In this document: positions 6,718-9,136 of the stretch, one piece after another | Layout: every line of letters starts with the position of its first letter | How positions within the stretch are numbered: the stretch's first letter is position 1 | Source: Thermoplasmata archaeon | GTDB lineage: Archaea; Thermoplasmatota; Thermoplasmata; Sysuiplasmatales; Sysuiplasmataceae | Length of the DNA stretch: 9,136 nt | NCBI GenBank assembly: GCA_021811925.1 | Contig: JAKAPY010000061.1 | Coordinates: 1 to 9,136, forward strand | Reading direction: 5' to 3' | Position numbers and translations under genes: made by a program | Notes under the pieces: generated by a model | Told to the model about the DNA's origin: nothing | Seen by the model: the letters and a program-made list of their open reading frames with translations, nothing else | The model's database searches: none

Positions 6718-6760
6718 TTAAATAGGCAGAGGTTCGGATTGCGATCACATTCAGGATGAT
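6718..6760 (+). promoter_or_regulatory. Promoter and ribosome-binding site of the winged-helix gene
   Basis: TTAAATA at 6718-6724 is a TATA candidate. Initiation about 25 bases on, near 6747, leaves a short leader containing AGGATGAT at 6753-6760, a partial Shine-Dalgarno a few bases before the ATG at 6764. Confidence 0.5.
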
Positions 6761-6763
6761 TGA

Positions 6764-6982
6764 ATGGCCGATCTCACACCAATAGAGGAACAGGTGGTCA
6801 AGGTGCTTGGAGAATTGAACGCGACGGACAGCAATGCGGTCCGGACGGCTGACGACATCACGAAGAAGTGCGGCAAGCCCAAGGGGCTGGTATCGAATGC
6901 ACTTGTCAGCCTTACCCAGAAGGGTCTCATAAAAAGAGTCGCCAGGGAGAAGTCGGCAGGCTACTTCCTGATAAAGAAATGA
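6764..6982 (+). CDS. Small winged helix-turn-helix DNA-binding protein
   Basis: The 72-residue protein fits a single winged-helix domain. Helix 1 spans about 5-18 (PIEEQVVKVLGEL), helix 2 about 28-36 (TADDITKKC), and the recognition helix about 38-52 (KPKGLVSNALVSLTQKG). A basic wing follows at about 55-70 (IKRVAREKSAGYFLI). The spacing and the LxxKGLIKR turn are typical of MarR/ArsR-like and archaeal wHTH regulators. It has no visible ligand-binding, metal-binding or dimerisation extension, so it may be a minimal regulator or a chromatin-associated protein. The gene stands alone, divergent from the membrane hairpin gene and convergent with the EtfBA gene (39 bases between stops), so the layout does not identify a target. 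The ATG is supported by the leader sequence and by helix 1 starting immediately. Confidence 0.8.
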   Translation: MADLTPIEEQVVKVLGELNATDSNAVRTADDITKKCGKPKGLVSNALVSLTQKGLIKRVAREKSAGYFLIKK

Positions 6983-7021
6983 TTTCCACCATACTGGAAG
7001 AAAAGACGAGGGTGTGCTCGG

Positions 7022-8746
7022 TCATCCCTTCCTTCCGGCAGACAGGTACTCCCTGTACCTGTCTATGAAGTCAAACATATCTGCCACAATCCCAATGTCT
7101 GCATATTTGAAAATGGGTGCCTCGGCGCTTGAATTTACCGCGATTACCTTTTTTGCATATCTTATACCGACTACATGGTTGTCCCTTCCGGAGAGCCCGA
7201 GTGCAATGTACACTTCCGGTGAAATGGAATATCCAGTCAGCCCAATCTGCTGCTGTCTTGGCACGAAACCGCTATCAACTATCGGCCTCGTCGCGCCGAC
7301 GGCCGCACCAAGCAATTCCGCCAGTTCCATTACTTCGGGCAACCTTTCCTTCGTTTTTACTCCTCTGCCAATGCCTATGACAACAGCCGATGAGGTTATG
7401 GACCTGAATGCCTCGGGCGTCTTTTCAAAGGATAGCCTGCTGTTCCTGCACCTGTCTTGCGCCTCAATTTTCCTCAATCCGAATTTTGAGGCAGAAACGC
7501 CCTTCCTGAACACTCCCGGCCTGACAGTTGCCATCTGAGGAACAGTTTTTGTGACAATTCTTGCTATGATCCCGCCTCCAAAGGCGGGCTTATGCTGTAT
7601 GAGCCTCCCATCTTCCCAGTCGAGTTCAATGCAGTCTGCAGTAAGTCCCAGGCCGAGCCTCGCGGCGATGGTTCCCGATACCTCCCTTCCGTCGACGGTG
7701 GATGGGAAGATGACGCAGGCGGGAGCTTCCTTCTCAATCATTTCGGACAGGGTGTCGCTGAAAGGCTCATTCTCGCGGGTCGCAATTTGGCAGTACTCAT
7801 GGCAGGGCATACCTTCGAGCTCGCCGGGGCTTATGTTTCCTACCATCCTCACATGCATGTGCGCCTTTGCAGAGAGCATCGAAATCTTGGAAGCAATCTG
7901 AAAAGCAACTTCCCTGTCGTTCAGTGCTACGCCCCACAACTCTTTCCTGCTTTCTCCGTTGAACGGCTCAACCTGCAGCGCGCCTGCTGCTGATGGAGAT
8001 GCGTTCACAAGACCGTCTATGATTTTGAGCGACTCTTCGTTCAGCTGGAGGAAACTGACCCGCCTGCCGCTCTCTATTTTGACTGTATCAATGACGGACG
8101 TGGGTGAATCGCTTCCCCTTGAACCTGTCTGCAGCTCGTTCTCCCCTATGACCGTGATTCGCGCATCGAAATTGATATCGTCTTTACCCGGTCCTCTTGC
8201 CCTGTTTATCTTCTCACTGACCGAGAAAACAGCCGGGATGGGAACCCGATACCTGCCGATGCCCTCCTCGTTTTCGAATTCGACTACCGCGCTGCCTCCA
8301 TCAATTTCAATTGAAGAAATTGAGGATTTGAAGGCGAAATGGAGCATTTCGGCCACCTCGGGCGGCACCTGGGATGTCTCCCCATCCAGTGTGTACTTGC
8401 CTGCAAGAATTATATCGGGCGCAAGTCCGGATGCAAACTTCGAAAGCACCCTTGAAGTAACAAGCGTGTCGGCGCCCGCATAGATCCTGTCCGTGATAAG
8501 GTAGCCATGATCTGCCCCCATCAGGATTGCTTCCTTCAGTATTTCTGCAGCAGAAGGCGGGCCCATTGTGGCAACCGAAACAGTCCCACCATGTTTTTCC
8601 CTGATCCTGATGCCCTCTTCGACAGCCTTCCTGTCGAACGAGTTCATAGTGAGTTCCACATTTTCTCTCCTTATTCTCATTGTAAGCGGGTCGAACTCAA
8701 TCTTGTTAACGTTGGGAATTTGTTTTGCAAACACTAAAACATGCAT
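7022..8746 (-). CDS. Fused electron transfer flavoprotein, beta then alpha subunit
   Basis: The 574-residue protein is EtfB joined to EtfA. Residues 1 to about 255 are the beta part: MHVLVFAKQIPNVNKIEF is the standard EtfB start, MGADHGYLI follows, and DGETSQVPPEVAEML (121-135) is the nucleotide-binding loop. A linker lies near 250-265. Residues about 268-574 are the alpha part, with KPAFGGGIIARI and MATVRPGVF (about 386-413). The FAD-binding signature runs from R487 (GATRP), D491, Q500-I-G-x-T-G505, P510, Y513 to SGRDNH (519-524), then APIFKYADIGIVAD. ETFs carry electrons from acyl-CoA and other dehydrogenases to a quinone oxidoreductase, and some bifurcate electrons to ferredoxin. Fused ETFs are known in Thermoplasmata and Sulfolobales (from memory). 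The start codon overlaps the Rieske stop by one base (TGATG), implying coupled translation. No FixC/ETF-QO gene is in view. Confidence 0.95.
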   Translation of the reverse strand: MHVLVFAKQIPNVNKIEFDPLTMRIRRENVELTMNSFDRKAVEEGIRIREKHGGTVSVATMGPPSAAEILKEAILMGADHGYLITDRIYAGADTLVTSRVLSKFASGLAPDIILAGKYTLDGETSQVPPEVAEMLHFAFKSSISSIEIDGGSAVVEFENEEGIGRYRVPIPAVFSVSEKINRARGPGKDDINFDARITVIGENELQTGSRGSDSPTSVIDTVKIESGRRVSFLQLNEESLKIIDGLVNASPSAAGALQVEPFNGESRKELWGVALNDREVAFQIASKISMLSAKAHMHVRMVGNISPGELEGMPCHEYCQIATRENEPFSDTLSEMIEKEAPACVIFPSTVDGREVSGTIAARLGLGLTADCIELDWEDGRLIQHKPAFGGGIIARIVTKTVPQMATVRPGVFRKGVSASKFGLRKIEAQDRCRNSRLSFEKTPEAFRSITSSAVVIGIGRGVKTKERLPEVMELAELLGAAVGATRPIVDSGFVPRQQQIGLTGYSISPEVYIALGLSGRDNHVVGIRYAKKVIAVNSSAEAPIFKYADIGIVADMFDFIDRYREYLSAGRKG

Positions 8747-9063
8747 CAGGCATCAACCAGGACTTCGCCATTTTCAGCTCTGACAGCATAGGTTCTGAGC
8801 GCAGTGGCCGTGCCGCCGCCATCTGGGTGACCAAGCGCTTCCCCGGTAGCCGGGTCGAAAGTGGCATAGTGGAAACCACACACCAGTTTCCCCTCCTCGA
8901 GGGCACCGCCGGACAGGTCATCACTCTCATGCGTGCAGTTGAGCTGTGTTGCGAACAGTTTTTCGCCCATCCTGATCAGGAGTATTTCGCCCGATGAAGT
9001 GGTCAGCCTCACAAGCCCGTTCTCGGGCAACCCGCTCAGGTCGGCAACCTTCTGCCAAGTCAT
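8746..9063 (-). CDS. Soluble Rieske-type [2Fe-2S] ferredoxin
   Basis: The 105-residue protein carries both Rieske cluster-binding boxes: C43-T-H45 and C62-G-F-H65, with 16 residues between H45 and C62. These two cysteines and two histidines bind one [2Fe-2S] cluster. The YATFDPATGEAL tail after box 2 is typical of the family. Length matches stand-alone Rieske ferredoxins (about 100-115), and there is no membrane anchor, signal peptide or fused oxygenase domain. The disulfide cysteines that stabilise respiratory bc1 Rieske proteins are absent, so it is the ferredoxin type and not a complex III subunit. MTWQKVADL is a usual N-terminus, supporting ATG at 9063. It is the first gene of an operon with EtfBA, overlapping it by one base. 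I infer that it donates to or accepts from the flavoprotein, or from the same dehydrogenase; partners are not shown by sequence. Confidence 0.92.
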   Translation of the reverse strand: MTWQKVADLSGLPENGLVRLTTSSGEILLIRMGEKLFATQLNCTHESDDLSGGALEEGKLVCGFHYATFDPATGEALGHPDGGGTATALRTYAVRAENGEVLVDA

Positions 9064-9093
9064 AGGGGGATCATTCTGTACATGGTATTTGAA

Positions 9094-9103
9094 ATTGTAT
9101 AAA
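9094..9103 (-). promoter_or_regulatory. TATA box of the Rieske-EtfBA operon
   Basis: On the minus strand this reads TTTATACAAT. It is centred about 35 bases before the ATG at 9063, so transcription should begin near 9072 and leave a leader of only about 8-10 bases. No Shine-Dalgarno is present between it and the start. The remaining sequence to 9136 shows no gene. Confidence 0.6.
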
Positions 9104-9136
9104 TTGCGAGCATCGGCGTCCGTGCAATTTCAGGTC

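Noticed and set aside
6452..6721. 89-codon plus-strand frame
   Set aside because: Composition is unlike protein, with no start signal, no secondary-structure pattern and no recognisable motif.
5763..6763. Second copy of the tRNA 3' end as an attachment-site repeat
   Set aside because: I looked for the T-arm/acceptor sequence ending GATGAGCCCA downstream and found no copy, and no integrase gene is present in the window.
6371..6763. SRP RNA, RNase P RNA or 5S rRNA
   Set aside because: The signature sequences of these RNAs were not visible on either strand.
7014..8483. Long plus-strand open frames of 174 codons each (7014-7538 and 7959-8483)
   Set aside because: They lie fully antisense to the EtfBA gene, are serine- and proline-rich, and exist because of its codon bias; the opposite strand has clear family motifs throughout.
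1..9136. CRISPR array, insertion sequence or named defence operon
   Set aside because: No spaced direct repeats, terminal inverted repeats, transposase or Cas-like protein was seen.

Overview
This window is archaeal chromosome, most likely from a moderately GC-rich member of the Thermoplasmatota. The archaeal evidence is direct: an S13e-type ribosomal protein S15, a Kae1 protein ending in the archaeal C-terminus, a DHH-DHHA1 RecJ-like nuclease, a tRNA gene with a bulge-helix-bulge intron, and TATA-like boxes about 25 bases before starts, several with little or no leader. The lineage is an inference from the fused EtfB-EtfA protein, the M1 peptidase type and the gene mix. No rRNA or other decisive marker is present.

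Left part (1-4674): an M1 metallo-aminopeptidase, cut by the window edge, runs leftward. It is divergent from a rightward pair, rps15 and a RecJ-like phosphoesterase. That pair converges, with only 3 bases between stop codons, on kae1, which encodes the catalytic subunit of the KEOPS tRNA-modification complex. Translation, tRNA modification and nucleic-acid metabolism genes are therefore tightly packed. Kae1 is free-standing here, with no Bud32 kinase fused behind it.

Middle part (4740-6763): an AT-rich TATA element between kae1 and a small HExxH metallopeptidase gene could serve both. It is followed by a gene-free stretch with two predicted hairpins, then a tRNA-Val(GAC) gene interrupted by a 24-nt intron in a textbook bulge-helix-bulge. 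Just past the tRNA is a leftward AT-rich gene for a two-helix membrane hairpin protein, whose base composition and codons differ from every neighbour. About 420 bases beyond it hold no recognisable gene.

Right part (6764-9136): a 72-residue winged-helix DNA-binding protein runs rightward and converges on a leftward two-gene operon. That operon encodes a soluble Rieske-type [2Fe-2S] ferredoxin and a fused electron transfer flavoprotein (beta then alpha), coupled by a one-base TGATG stop/start overlap. The two products plausibly exchange electrons, perhaps in fatty-acid or amino-acid oxidation, but the dehydrogenase and quinone partner are not in view.

The candidates most worth following are the Rieske-EtfBA operon, the foreign-looking membrane protein beside the tRNA, the unassigned HExxH peptidase, and the unexplained 6340-6763 segment. 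No defence system, CRISPR array or transposon is recognisable.
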